Shown in pieces: positions 1 through 7,399 of a DNA stretch of 64,000 nucleotides. A model generated the notes under the pieces. The model searched no databases and had not been told where the DNA came from. It saw nothing but the letters and a program-made list of their open reading frames with translations. Origin of the DNA: Bacteroidetes bacterium HGW-Bacteroidetes-5. GTDB taxonomy: Bacteria > Bacteroidota > Bacteroidia > Bacteroidales > UBA932. Positions within the stretch are counted from its first letter, which is position 1; the number at the start of each line of letters is the position of its first letter. The stretch is from assembly GCA_002842515.1 (NCBI GenBank), contig PHDC01000003.1:16338-80337 (forward strand), in the 5' to 3' direction. The position numbers were made by a program, and so were the translations under genes.

Positions 1-1
1 C

Positions 2-196
2 GACATAGTTGGCGGCCGTTCGGGCTCTTATGAGAGGGTTCTTAGAGAGGCCAAAGAGGATGCCATAAGAGAGATGACTGCACAGGCTGCCTCACTGGGA
101 GCCAATGCAATTATTGGAATTGACCTTGATTACGAAACCATTGGTGGCACAATGCTTATGGTAACGGCCGCCGGCACAGCAGTGAGGTACAAATAG
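2..196 (+). CDS. YbjQ/UPF0145 family protein, C-terminal part
   Basis: The reading frame is open from the window edge and ends with TAG at 194-196. The 64 visible residues contain the run [25 protein letters not shown] followed by DYE and a glycine/methionine-rich strand; this is the usual C-terminal half of the small (about 105-residue) YbjQ/UPF0145 family, also called the putative heavy-metal-binding domain, which forms pentameric rings. The biochemical role of the family is not established. The start lies outside the window, so the upstream context cannot be judged. The next gene begins 70 bases later on the same strand. Confidence 0.85.
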   Translation, partial: DIVGGRSGSYERVLREAKEDAIREMTAQAASLGANAIIGIDLDYETIGGTMLMVTAAGTAVRYK

Positions 197-266
197 ATTT
201 CCGGGAATTTTCTCCGGGATATAATCCTGAGAGTTTACCTGGGATTTCCGGATTAAACATATAGAT

Positions 267-1430
267 ATGTTCGATTTTGACAAAGTGGTCGACCGCAGGG
301 GTAGCTCCTGCTTTAAATATGATGCGCGGAGAGAGGTTTTCGGAAGGGAAGATATTCTCCCTATGTGGGTGGCCGATATGGATTTCCAGTCGCCCCCTTG
401 TGTGATTGATGCGGCCAGGAGGTTGTGTGACCTTGGTGTTTTTGGCTACACCTACCGCTCAAGGGAGTCCAAAGAGCTTTTCATTCAGTGGGTTCTCGAA
501 AGGTATGGCTGGAAAATAGGTATTGAGCAACTCTCATCCTCTCCGGGAATTGTGGCTGCTTTGCCTGTAGCAATTATTGCATTTACATCTGTAGGCGATA
601 AAATTCTTATTCAAACTCCGGTTTACCCGCCGTTCCACGCAATAGTGAAGGAGAACGGCCGCGAGCTGGTATGCTCACCCCTTAAAATTCAAGAGGATGG
701 TTATGTGATTGACTGGGAGAATTTTGAAAGTAAACTTGCAGGTGGAGTGAAGATGTTTATAATTAGTAACTCCCACAACCCTATAGGCAAGGTGTGGAGT
801 TACGATGAGCTAAAGAAGATGGGCGAACTCTGTTGCAAATATGGTGTTTTGATCTTCTCCGACGATATCCACGCAGATCTTGCACTTTACGGTAACCGCC
901 ATACCATTATGGCCGGTATCTCGCACGAGATTGCAATGAACACTATAACCGCAATGGCCCCAAGCAAGACCTTTAATATTGCAGGGATGCTAAACTCGGT
1001 GATTATTGCCGAAAACGACGAAATTCTGAAACGTTTTGATAAAGAGCTTAATAAACTCCATTTGGGTCTGGGAAACATCTTCGGCCATATAACGATGGAG
1101 GCGGCCTACAGAGATGGAGGCCCGTGGCTGGAGGAGCTTTTGCGCTATCTGGAGAGAAACATAGATTTCGCCTACGATTTTATTAAGGCAGAGGTTCCCG
1201 GGGTCACCTTCTTTAAACCACAGAGCTCCTTCCTGTTATGGCTCGACTTCCGTGGTACCGGCCTGCCTCACAAAGAGGTGGCAAACAGACTCCTAAACGA
1301 TGCCAAACTGGGCCTAAACGACGGACTCACCTTTGGCCCCGACGGCGAAGGATTCTTTAGAATGAACATCGGCACCCCGCTATCGGTGGTGCAGGATGGG
1401 ATGGAGAGGCTGCGCAAGATTTCACTATAA
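267..1430 (+). CDS. PatB/MalY-type PLP-dependent aminotransferase (C-S lyase)
   Basis: This 387-residue protein is a fold-type I PLP enzyme of the aminotransferase class I/II family. The N-terminal stretch with DILPMWVADMDF (about residues 28-40) and the FGYTYR motif is characteristic of the PatB/MalY subgroup, which usually acts as cystathionine beta-lyase or cysteine-S-conjugate beta-lyase. The expected Schiff-base lysine is Lys234 in APSKTFNIAG. The SNSHNPIGKVW segment (168-178) and SDDIHADL (198-205) supply the cofactor-binding Asn and Asp, and a C-terminal Arg in FFRMNIGTP should hold the substrate carboxylate. Length is normal for the family and there is no signal peptide, so it is cytosolic. 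The reaction (cystathionine cleavage or another C-S lyase activity) cannot be fixed from sequence alone. Confidence 0.88.
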   Translation: MFDFDKVVDRRGSSCFKYDARREVFGREDILPMWVADMDFQSPPCVIDAARRLCDLGVFGYTYRSRESKELFIQWVLERYGWKIGIEQLSSSPGIVAALPVAIIAFTSVGDKILIQTPVYPPFHAIVKENGRELVCSPLKIQEDGYVIDWENFESKLAGGVKMFIISNSHNPIGKVWSYDELKKMGELCCKYGVLIFSDDIHADLALYGNRHTIMAGISHEIAMNTITAMAPSKTFNIAGMLNSVIIAENDEILKRFDKELNKLHLGLGNIFGHITMEAAYRDGGPWLEELLRYLERNIDFAYDFIKAEVPGVTFFKPQSSFLLWLDFRGTGLPHKEVANRLLNDAKLGLNDGLTFGPDGEGFFRMNIGTPLSVVQDGMERLRKISL

Positions 1431-1456
1431 CACTCTACCATTGCATCCAGTAAAGG

Positions 1457-2548
1457 TCATCTCACCTTGAAGGTGATGAGGATAGCGTTTGAGTTAAGTG
1501 TGGCAGCGGGGAGTTGGGGAATGGAGTCAATTGGGGGATCAATTAGGAAAATCAAGTGGTTGTCTGAGGTAAGTGATTTTGCAGGACCAAAGGTCAGGTA
1601 TTTGGAGTTGTTCCGGATTGCGTTTGTTATTTGTGTCTTGCCACTGGCTTTATTGTGGAGCAGATGGTAGAATTTTTGATAGTTGGCATCTGTTACATAG
1701 ATGTAAATGTAATTCTCATTTTCCAAATACCTGCCTATATTGTAAGGATTTACAGTTGTAAGAAACTCCATAAATGCATCAGAACTCTTCTCTAAAATAG
1801 TTTTATCGTAAGCTCTATCTTTAAAATCTATAGTAGTAACTTGCCTTGGGCCACTCTTTGTTATCTCATAAACATCCCCGGTGAACCATGTTTTAAAAAA
1901 AACATTTCCGTTTGAGACCTGAATACTTTCGTCACGCATCGGAGTACGGAAAGCGTTATTCTTTTCAATTGGCAGATATCTCTCCTTAACGCCCCCTGCT
2001 TTATCTATTGTATATAACTGAGCATTACCAATTTTTACGTTTTCATCGGCAACCTGCCCCTTGCAAAACAGATATGATCCATCGTCGAATTTTGTAAAAG
2101 AGTACGGATACCCTTGAATCTTAAATGTTGAGATAAATACACCATCATTGTTGTAGATGTAAAGCTGTTGTGCCATAAGGGAGAGGAATTCTATATTGCC
2201 GTTAGCCGGATCGATGCAAAAATCTTCGACTGCAGAGTACTCGGTAGGTCCTCGACCTCGTGTCCCGATAGAGTTCAGAAACTTACCCGAATGATCAAAC
2301 CTGTGAACAACCATTGTACTATTGTCAAAAAAATAGTAAGAGCCGTCACTCTCAACCATTTTAGAGTCTGAACTCACAATCGGTGAACCGATAGAATCCA
2401 ACGGAGTAAAGCCTACTAGTTCCATCGACTCATTCGAGAAGATGTCACAATTCTCCTCCTCCGAAAAATTTATGGTTGTGACTTTTGAATCCTTATGTGC
2501 ATTACAGGATAACATAAAAAGGCAAGCAGATAGAATGATGGTTTTCAT
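1457..2548 (-). CDS. 6-bladed beta-propeller lipoprotein
   Basis: The chosen start is the ATG at 2546-2548, giving MKTIILSACLFMLSCNAHKD, a lipoprotein signal with a lipobox cysteine. An in-frame upstream Met at 2611 would add 21 residues that spoil the signal peptide. The mature protein carries the pattern HRFDHSGKFLNSIGTRGRGPTEY, then FCIDPANGNIEFLS and IYNNDGVF, repeating strand patterns of the 6-bladed beta-propeller (DUF5128, NHL-like) lipoproteins that are abundant in Bacteroidota. Their role is poorly known; many are surface or periplasmic proteins. The gene is convergent with the PatB-like gene, with stops only 26 bases apart. It is related to the propeller at 30804-32039. Confidence 0.8.
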   Translation of the reverse strand: MKTIILSACLFMLSCNAHKDSKVTTINFSEEENCDIFSNESMELVGFTPLDSIGSPIVSSDSKMVESDGSYYFFDNSTMVVHRFDHSGKFLNSIGTRGRGPTEYSAVEDFCIDPANGNIEFLSLMAQQLYIYNNDGVFISTFKIQGYPYSFTKFDDGSYLFCKGQVADENVKIGNAQLYTIDKAGGVKERYLPIEKNNAFRTPMRDESIQVSNGNVFFKTWFTGDVYEITKSGPRQVTTIDFKDRAYDKTILEKSSDAFMEFLTTVNPYNIGRYLENENYIYIYVTDANYQKFYHLLHNKASGKTQITNAIRNNSKYLTFGPAKSLTSDNHLIFLIDPPIDSIPQLPAATLNSNAILITFKVR

Positions 2549-2800
2549 AGGATTTAATAGTGAGTGATAATAATTCACTAAATTACACATAATTGCGTAA
2601 AAATTGAACAATTGACTCTTAGAATTCCAATTTTTTCAATAGTGTTTCAAGATTCTTACGCCCAATAAAGTTTAACCAATTCTTCATCGCGATTATAAAA
2701 TTTCATCACTTTCTTTTTTACGGCGGTAAATTTTACCCCCGTTGCAATGATAGTTTTTTATGATTTTTCATGAATTTCTGCGTGGGATTGCAAAAAAAAA
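2549..2800. other. Non-coding stretch upstream of the threonine leader
   Basis: The gap between the propeller start and the threonine-locus promoter is AT-rich and has no convincing gene. It should contain the promoter for the minus-strand propeller lipoprotein, but I see no clear TAnnTTTG match in that direction. Confidence 0.4.
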
Positions 2801-2830
2801 TTTGTTTTTAAAATTTTTCGCATAGATTTG
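2801..2830 (+). promoter_or_regulatory. Bacteroidota-type promoter of the threonine locus
   Basis: TTTG at 2801-2804 and TAGATTTG at 2823-2830 match the Bacteroidota -33 (TTTG) and -7 (TAnnTTTG) elements with an 18-nt spacer, one short of the usual 19-21. Transcription would start near 2836-2838, just before the leader-peptide ATG at 2855. Confidence 0.65.
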
Positions 2831-2854
2831 TGATTATAAAACGTAAAATTTTTT

Positions 2855-2938
2855 ATGATTCTAAATTCATCAACTTCATCGGCCATCGTTATTACAACGA
2901 TTACGATTACAACTACAACAACACTGTTGTATGGATGA
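2855..2938 (+). CDS. thrL: Threonine/isoleucine-rich leader peptide of an attenuator
   Basis: A 27-codon ORF with ATG at 2855 and TGA at 2936-2938 contains the run IVITTITITTTTT, that is eight Thr and four Ile codons in thirteen. Such codon runs are the sensor part of ribosome-mediated attenuators: ribosomes stall there when Thr-tRNA or Ile-tRNA is short. The ORF lies 18 bases after the -7 element and ends 32 bases before a terminator hairpin, with homoserine kinase and threonine synthase genes downstream. It resembles enterobacterial thrL in composition but shares no obvious sequence with it. Expression is inferred, not shown. Confidence 0.85.
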   Translation: MILNSSTSSAIVITTITITTTTTLLYG

Positions 2939-3003
2939 AGTTGGCATTGAATAAATTCAATAAATAATATAGCCGGCTTCATTTAAATGGGGCCGGTTTT
3001 TTT
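2871..3003 (+). promoter_or_regulatory. Threonine attenuator: pause hairpin, antiterminator and terminator
   Basis: Three alternative pairings can be read directly. Segment 1 CAACTTCATC (2871-2880) pairs perfectly with segment 2 GATGAAGTTG (2934-2943) and encloses the Thr/Ile codons. Segment 2 (2934-2945) can instead pair over 12 positions, with three G-U pairs, with segment 3 GCCGGCTTCATT (2972-2983), forming an antiterminator. Segment 3 (2971-2984) can also pair with segment 4 (2985-2998) in a hairpin followed by seven Ts (2997-3003), an intrinsic terminator. A ribosome stalled on the Thr codons would cover segment 1 and free segment 2 to form the antiterminator. This is the textbook logic of amino-acid attenuation. 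Confidence 0.85.
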
Positions 3004-3029
3004 ATGTATAACTTAATAACATTTAAACT

Positions 3030-3220
3030 ATGAAGGTTTTAAAATTCGGAGGGTCGTCCGTTGGCAATAAAGAGATCGTGCAATAAAATTGCTTATATTA
3101 GCGAGAGAGGCCTTTACAAAGCTGAGCCGAAGAGAATTGTGGTAGATTGTCACGGTACAACTCCATTTAATAATTTGAGATCAAGTAATAACATATTGTC
3201 TTTCAGAAATAAGTATTGTA
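3030..3220 (+). pseudogene. thrA: Remnant of thrA (aspartokinase-homoserine dehydrogenase)
   Basis: Just after the attenuator an ATG at 3030 starts MKVLKFGGSSVGNKEIVQ and then meets TAA at 3084-3086. KFGG[ST]SVG is the N-terminal ATP-binding signature of aspartokinases and of bifunctional ThrA in Bacteroidota. The remaining roughly 800 codons are missing, and the 134 bases before thrB contain no recognisable aspartokinase or homoserine dehydrogenase sequence. I therefore read this as a large deletion that left the promoter, the leader and the first 18 codons. The stub might still be translated as a short peptide. An assembly deletion is possible. Other copies of aspartokinase and homoserine dehydrogenase would be needed elsewhere for threonine synthesis. 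Confidence 0.75.
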
Positions 3221-4177
3221 ATGAGAACTAAAAACAAAGAGATAAGGGTTTTTGCCCCGGCCACCGTCTCCAATATTGCTTGTGGATTTGACGTTATGGG
3301 GTTTGCTATTGATATGCCGGGAGATGAATTGGTTTTGAGGGTGAGTGAAAAACCGGGGGTGCGGATTGTGAAGATTACCGGTGACAATGGCCGGCTAACC
3401 TACAATCCGGAGTTTAACACCGGGGGTAAACCTATACTCTCTATGATGAGGGCTTTCGGGATAGATTGCGGTGTCGAGATCGAGATTCACAAGCAGATGC
3501 CCCTTGGAAGTGGGCTTGGTTCGAGTGCTGCAAGTGCAGTGGCTGCAGCTTTTGCAATGAATAAGCTTTTTGAACTGAATCTCTCCGAAAGTGAACTGCT
3601 CCCTTTTGCTATTGAGGGTGAGATGATTGCCAGTGGCTCCCTTCACGCCGATAATGTTGCCCCGGCTCTCTATGGGGGCTTTGTTCTCATCCGCAGTTAC
3701 CACCCCATTGACATAATAAAACTTGACGTTCCCAAAGAGCTCTTCTGCTCGGTGATCCACCCCCACATTGAGATCTCTACCAAGGAGGCCAGAGAGTTGC
3801 TTCCGGAGCAGATTCCGCTCTCTACAGCTATAAGACAGTGGGGAAACACCGCAGCACTTGTGGCCGGGCTCCTTAAGAGTGACTTCGCTCTTATTGGCCG
3901 GTCGCTGGAGGATTTTGTTGCAGAGCCTGTTCGGTCCCGTTTGATTCCGGGGTTTGCGCAGATGAAGCAGGCGGCTCTGGATGCCGGTGCTATCGGTTGC
4001 AGCATAAGTGGCTCGGGTCCCTCGCTCTTCGCCCTCTCCGATTCGCGGGATAGGGCAGATAAAATTGCCAAATCTATGCAGATGGCTCTCAATACCTTTA
4101 AACTTGGGTCCGATCTATATGTTTCTGCCGTAAATACCCAGGGACCGCGGATTTTGAACTGCCAGACTTTTGCGTAA
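3221..4177 (+). CDS. thrB: Homoserine kinase
   Basis: This 318-residue GHMP-family kinase phosphorylates L-homoserine to O-phosphohomoserine with ATP, the step before threonine synthase. The ATP-binding motif PLGSGLGSSAASA is at residues 94-106. VFAPATVSNIACGFDVMGFAI (10-30) is the typical N-terminal strand of ThrB, and SISGSGPSLFAL near residues 258-269 is the third GHMP motif. The length is normal and there is no signal peptide. It is the first intact enzyme gene after the threonine attenuator and the thrA stub and lies 101 bases before thrC, so both are probably transcribed from the promoter at 2801-2830 under attenuation control. Confidence 0.95.
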   Translation: MRTKNKEIRVFAPATVSNIACGFDVMGFAIDMPGDELVLRVSEKPGVRIVKITGDNGRLTYNPEFNTGGKPILSMMRAFGIDCGVEIEIHKQMPLGSGLGSSAASAVAAAFAMNKLFELNLSESELLPFAIEGEMIASGSLHADNVAPALYGGFVLIRSYHPIDIIKLDVPKELFCSVIHPHIEISTKEARELLPEQIPLSTAIRQWGNTAALVAGLLKSDFALIGRSLEDFVAEPVRSRLIPGFAQMKQAALDAGAIGCSISGSGPSLFALSDSRDRADKIAKSMQMALNTFKLGSDLYVSAVNTQGPRILNCQTFA

Positions 4178-4278
4178 GTATCTGCATACCAATACTATAA
4201 AAATTCCAAAATTCTAAAAACTTCAAACCACAAATTGCATCATCCACAATTACAACACATTACACAAAACTCTGCCAG

Positions 4279-5763
4279 ATGATTCTCTTTAGCACAAATA
4301 ACAAAAACTACAAAGTAAGTTTCCGGGAGGCTATCCTGCAGGGGCTTGCTCCCGATGGCGGGCTATTTATGCCACAATCGCTGCCCCACTTCTCTCCGGC
4401 ATTCATCAACAACTTAAGGGGTTTAAGTTTTAGTGAACTCTCTTTTCGGCTTTCCAAAGAGATCCTTGCAGATGAGATTCGTTCCGGGGAGATTCCGGAG
4501 AGCGATTTGGAGAGAATTGTTTACAAAGCTCTCAACTTTGATGCTCCGCTCATAGATATGGGTAACAACACTTATGTCCTTGAGCTTTTCCACGGCCCTA
4601 CCCTTGCCTTCAAGGATTTCGGAGCGCGATTTCTGGCCGGGATGATCTCCCACTTTGGAGTTGAGAAAACTGTGGTGCTCGTTGCCACCTCCGGCGATAC
4701 GGGAAGTGCTGTTGCAAATGGCTTTCACAATGTACCGGGCGTAGATGTCGTGATTCTCTACCCATCCGGGAAAGTGAGCAAAATTCAGGAACAACAACTC
4801 ACAACCCTCGGAGGTAATGTCACCGCCCTTGAGGTCAACGGCACCTTTGATGACTGCCAGCGAATGGTAAAAGAGGCCTTTGCAGATACCGCCCTCCGCA
4901 AACGACTCAACCTCTCATCTGCAAACTCCATCAACATCGCCCGCCTCCTCCCCCAATCATTCTACTACTTCTACGCAGCCGCACAACTTGCAACCCGTGA
5001 TTCCCAATTGTCCGGCGGGCCATCTCACCTCTCCGGCAGTGCATCTCACCTTTCCGGCAGTGCATCTCACCTTTCCGGCGGGCCATCTAACCCGGCCGGT
5101 GAACGGCCTCTTGTATTCTCGGTGCCAAGCGGCAACTTTGGAAACCTCACCGCCGGACTCTTTGCAATGCAGATGGGACTTCCGGTCCACCGCTTTGTTG
5201 CCGCCGTAAACTCCAACGATATCTTTCCCAAATATCTGCAAACAGGCAAGTTCGAACCAAAACCATCCATACCCACCCTCTCAAACGCAATGGATGTAGG
5301 CAACCCAAGCAACTTCGCCCGTATCCAAGCCCTGTTTGGCAATGCGGACGCCGCCGGGAAAGTGATCTTCAGCCACTCCTACTCCGACTCTCAAACCCTT
5401 GAAGCAATCCGCGAAATCTACACCCAACACAACTACCTGATGGACCCCCACGGCGCCGTCGGCTACCTCGCCCTCCAGGAGTATCTAGCTTGCCGGCAAA
5501 GCAATTTGCACCAGCACAGCGATTTGAACCTGCCAGCCGACTCACGCAACATCAACACTATAACCGACTTAGGAGACATTGCTAACAATTTCAATTCCAT
5601 TATATTGGAGACTGCCCACCCCGCAAAATTTGCCGAAACGGTTGAGAGCGCAACCGGCGTTAAAGTCAAAATCCCAGATTCCCTTGCAAGATGCCTCAAG
5701 CTAGAGAAGATCAGTAAAAAAATGAATCTTTCGGAGTTTTTGAAGAACTTTGGCAGTGTTTGA
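4279..5763 (+). CDS. thrC: Threonine synthase with in-frame repeat insertion
   Basis: This PLP-dependent enzyme converts O-phosphohomoserine to threonine. The cofactor lysine is Lys112 in GPTLAFKDFGARF, and the phosphate-binding loop ATSGDTGSAVANGF follows at about 136-149. The N-terminus with APDGGLFMP is typical of the bacterial long type. At 494 residues it is some 60 longer than the usual Bacteroidota ThrC (about 430-440). The excess is explained by a Ser/Gly/His-rich repeat around residues 244-276, encoded by four 21-bp units, and by a polar stretch near residue 405 (CRQSNLHQHSDLNLPADS). The conserved core continues on both sides in the same frame, so the gene is probably functional. It ends at a strong bidirectional terminator. 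Confidence 0.93.
   Translation: MILFSTNNKNYKVSFREAILQGLAPDGGLFMPQSLPHFSPAFINNLRGLSFSELSFRLSKEILADEIRSGEIPESDLERIVYKALNFDAPLIDMGNNTYVLELFHGPTLAFKDFGARFLAGMISHFGVEKTVVLVATSGDTGSAVANGFHNVPGVDVVILYPSGKVSKIQEQQLTTLGGNVTALEVNGTFDDCQRMVKEAFADTALRKRLNLSSANSINIARLLPQSFYYFYAAAQLATRDSQLSGGPSHLSGSASHLSGSASHLSGGPSNPAGERPLVFSVPSGNFGNLTAGLFAMQMGLPVHRFVAAVNSNDIFPKYLQTGKFEPKPSIPTLSNAMDVGNPSNFARIQALFGNADAAGKVIFSHSYSDSQTLEAIREIYTQHNYLMDPHGAVGYLALQEYLACRQSNLHQHSDLNLPADSRNINTITDLGDIANNFNSIILETAHPAKFAETVESATGVKVKIPDSLARCLKLEKISKKMNLSEFLKNFGSV
5011..5094 (+). repeat. Four tandem 21-bp units inside thrC
   Basis: Units start at 5011, 5032, 5053 and 5074. Units 2 and 3 are identical (TCCGGCAGTGCATCTCACCT plus T); units 1 and 4 differ mainly at GCGGGCC for GCAGTGC. 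The period is a multiple of three, so each adds seven residues (SG[GS][PA]SHL) without breaking the frame. Confidence 0.95.
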
Positions 5764-5791
5764 TGAAACAACTTGTTATTTAAATAATTAC

Positions 5792-5827
5792 AAAAGTCAG
5801 TTTTCCACATTTGGAAAACTGACTTTT
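5792..5827. terminator. Bidirectional intrinsic terminator after thrC
   Basis: AAAAGTCAGTTTTCC (5792-5806) and its exact reverse complement (5813-5827) form a 15-bp stem with a 6-nt loop, with T runs in both directions. It lies between the convergent thrC and the CE2-like esterase gene. Confidence 0.9.
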
Positions 5828-5872
5828 ATATAAAGTTGATATGCTGTGTATTACATCAAACACTGGCAAAGG

Positions 5873-7246
5873 TTACCTTACCGGCAGTGGTGATAGTGCC
5901 CAGCCGGTTGCTGTTGAGATATAGGGAATGAGTACCATAGCCAGTTTTTGTTGGCCGCTGTAGTTGGGGTGACCCACAGAACCGAGATCTGAATCGGAGT
6001 TGTAGACCCCCTGCAGATAGGCGGTAAAGTGGAGCTTTTTATCTGCTCTCTCCCGTACGAACTCCTGCAGATATTCAAATGAGGGTCCGCGATTAGGGGC
6101 AACGCAGAGAATTGGAACATCTCCGTACTTCTCTCTTAATCTGTCAATTATTATTGAGTAGGCTCCCAGAAACTCCTCCTTGAGAGGATGTGGTTTGGTC
6201 GAGAAATCGTTTGAGCCCAGGTTGATAACTACTATATCAGGCTTGTAGGAGGTGAAGTTCCACATCTGCCCGGGTTCCATATCGAAAGTCTGGAGCATCT
6301 TGTCTTTCATAGATATGCGGGATACTCTTGAAGTATCTCCATAATTTCTTGCGGCTCCCCATCCGGAGTGGGCGATAAGGGTGTAGTCGGCGTTAAAGTA
6401 TCTGGAGATTATGGCTCCGAAGGCCAGGTTACAGTTCTCTGTCGAGGCAAGAAATTTTTCATCCTTAGATTTTCCCTCTGTACCAAACCCAACAGTTAAT
6501 GAGTTCCCAATAAATTCTATATGTCTTGTTCTTCCCGGATTGTACTCCAGAATCTTCCCGGTTTTAGAGAGATACAGAGTGTGGATTGTACTCTTTCCCT
6601 GCTCACCCTCGCTCCTCTTTTGCAAACGAACTACATTGTTCTTGCCCTTTAGACCGCTGGCAAGCACAATGACCGAATCCTTCCCGAATGTTTCTACTAC
6701 CCCTTGTTCAACTCCGTTAACAAAAAGGTTGTAATAGTTCTTGCGGGTGTCGGATACCTTTATAGCCAGAAAGCTGCCTCTGAATCTGAGCTCCATATAG
6801 GAGCCGCTCCAGTCAAAACTTACAGAGCCATCCTCATTTTTTACTATCCTGCCGGTATATCTGATATTTGAATGGTCTCCGGGGATCTCTTTTTTAAAAT
6901 TGAGAGGAGTCATTGTGCCCCCCTTTTGAATTTGAGACTGGGCCCTTAATCGCTTGCGCTTCATCTGCTCAACAGACTGCATATGTGCACGATTATGAAA
7001 CTCATTCGTTGACTCCATTATCCACATATGGTCTTTCTGAGCCTGAGCGTGTGCAGCATTATGAGTTTGAAGTGCCTGATTATGAGCCTGTGTATGTGCT
7101 TGAGTGTGTGCCTGCATCAATTGGTTTTGCGCCTCTATGTTTGCGCTTGTTTGAGCCTGGGATACAACCTCTTGGCCACTTATATTCACATTAAAAGAGA
7201 GAAAAAACAAGAGTGAGAGGGCTGCTGCAGATTGTTTTGTAACCAT
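5873..7246 (-). CDS. Secreted SGNH/GDSL esterase, CE2-like, with His/Gln-rich N-terminus
   Basis: A signal peptide (about 1-24) is followed by an unusual low-complexity segment rich in Gln, Ala and His (about 38-73, QAHTQAHTQAHNQ). Then comes a beta-sandwich domain (about 125-235) and an SGNH hydrolase domain with FIGNSLTVGFG (nucleophile Ser249), the Gly block HSGWGAARNYGD, the Asn block NLGSNDFS and the C-terminal GHPNYSGQQ bearing the catalytic His. This order is that of carbohydrate esterase family 2, whose members remove acetyl groups from polysaccharides. The extra domain supports secretion and glycan binding. It lies at the downstream end of the glycan operon, 153 bases after the phosphoesterase-FAD fusion, and may belong to it. 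The substrate is not predictable. Confidence 0.85.
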   Translation of the reverse strand: MVTKQSAAALSLLFFLSFNVNISGQEVVSQAQTSANIEAQNQLMQAHTQAHTQAHNQALQTHNAAHAQAQKDHMWIMESTNEFHNRAHMQSVEQMKRKRLRAQSQIQKGGTMTPLNFKKEIPGDHSNIRYTGRIVKNEDGSVSFDWSGSYMELRFRGSFLAIKVSDTRKNYYNLFVNGVEQGVVETFGKDSVIVLASGLKGKNNVVRLQKRSEGEQGKSTIHTLYLSKTGKILEYNPGRTRHIEFIGNSLTVGFGTEGKSKDEKFLASTENCNLAFGAIISRYFNADYTLIAHSGWGAARNYGDTSRVSRISMKDKMLQTFDMEPGQMWNFTSYKPDIVVINLGSNDFSTKPHPLKEEFLGAYSIIIDRLREKYGDVPILCVAPNRGPSFEYLQEFVRERADKKLHFTAYLQGVYNSDSDLGSVGHPNYSGQQKLAMVLIPYISTATGWALSPLPVR

Positions 7247-7316
7247 TTGAATAACTTTTAATTAAACTTAATTTATCTTTGATAATACAAATCAGTTACC
7301 TCAATTGTTGCTTGGA

Positions 7317-7397
7317 TTTTGATTTGGATTAAATTTTATCTAAAATATTGGTTTACGATTTATTTTTGATTTGGATTAAATTTTATCTAAAATATTG
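7317..7397. repeat. Pair of 34-bp direct repeats in an intergenic region
   Basis: The 34-bp unit beginning TTTTGATTTGGATTAAATTT occurs identically at 7317-7350 and 7364-7397, separated by 13 bp. It fills much of the gap between the phosphoesterase-FAD gene stop (7400) and the esterase start (7246). It may be a local duplication in the leader of the esterase gene. Confidence 0.9.
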
Positions 7398-7399
7398 TA

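Noticed and set aside
92..283. A 63-codon minus-strand frame near the left edge
   Set aside because: It overlaps the end of the YbjQ-family gene in antisense and has no recognisable protein features.
2612..2800. Possible small genes in the spacer before the threonine leader
   Set aside because: The only frames are short and AT-rich without start context; the leader peptide alone has a supporting context.
4880..5209. A Ser/Pro/Thr-rich 109-codon frame inside thrC
   Set aside because: It is a shadow of the 21-bp repeat region in another frame; the thrC frame carries the conserved enzyme.
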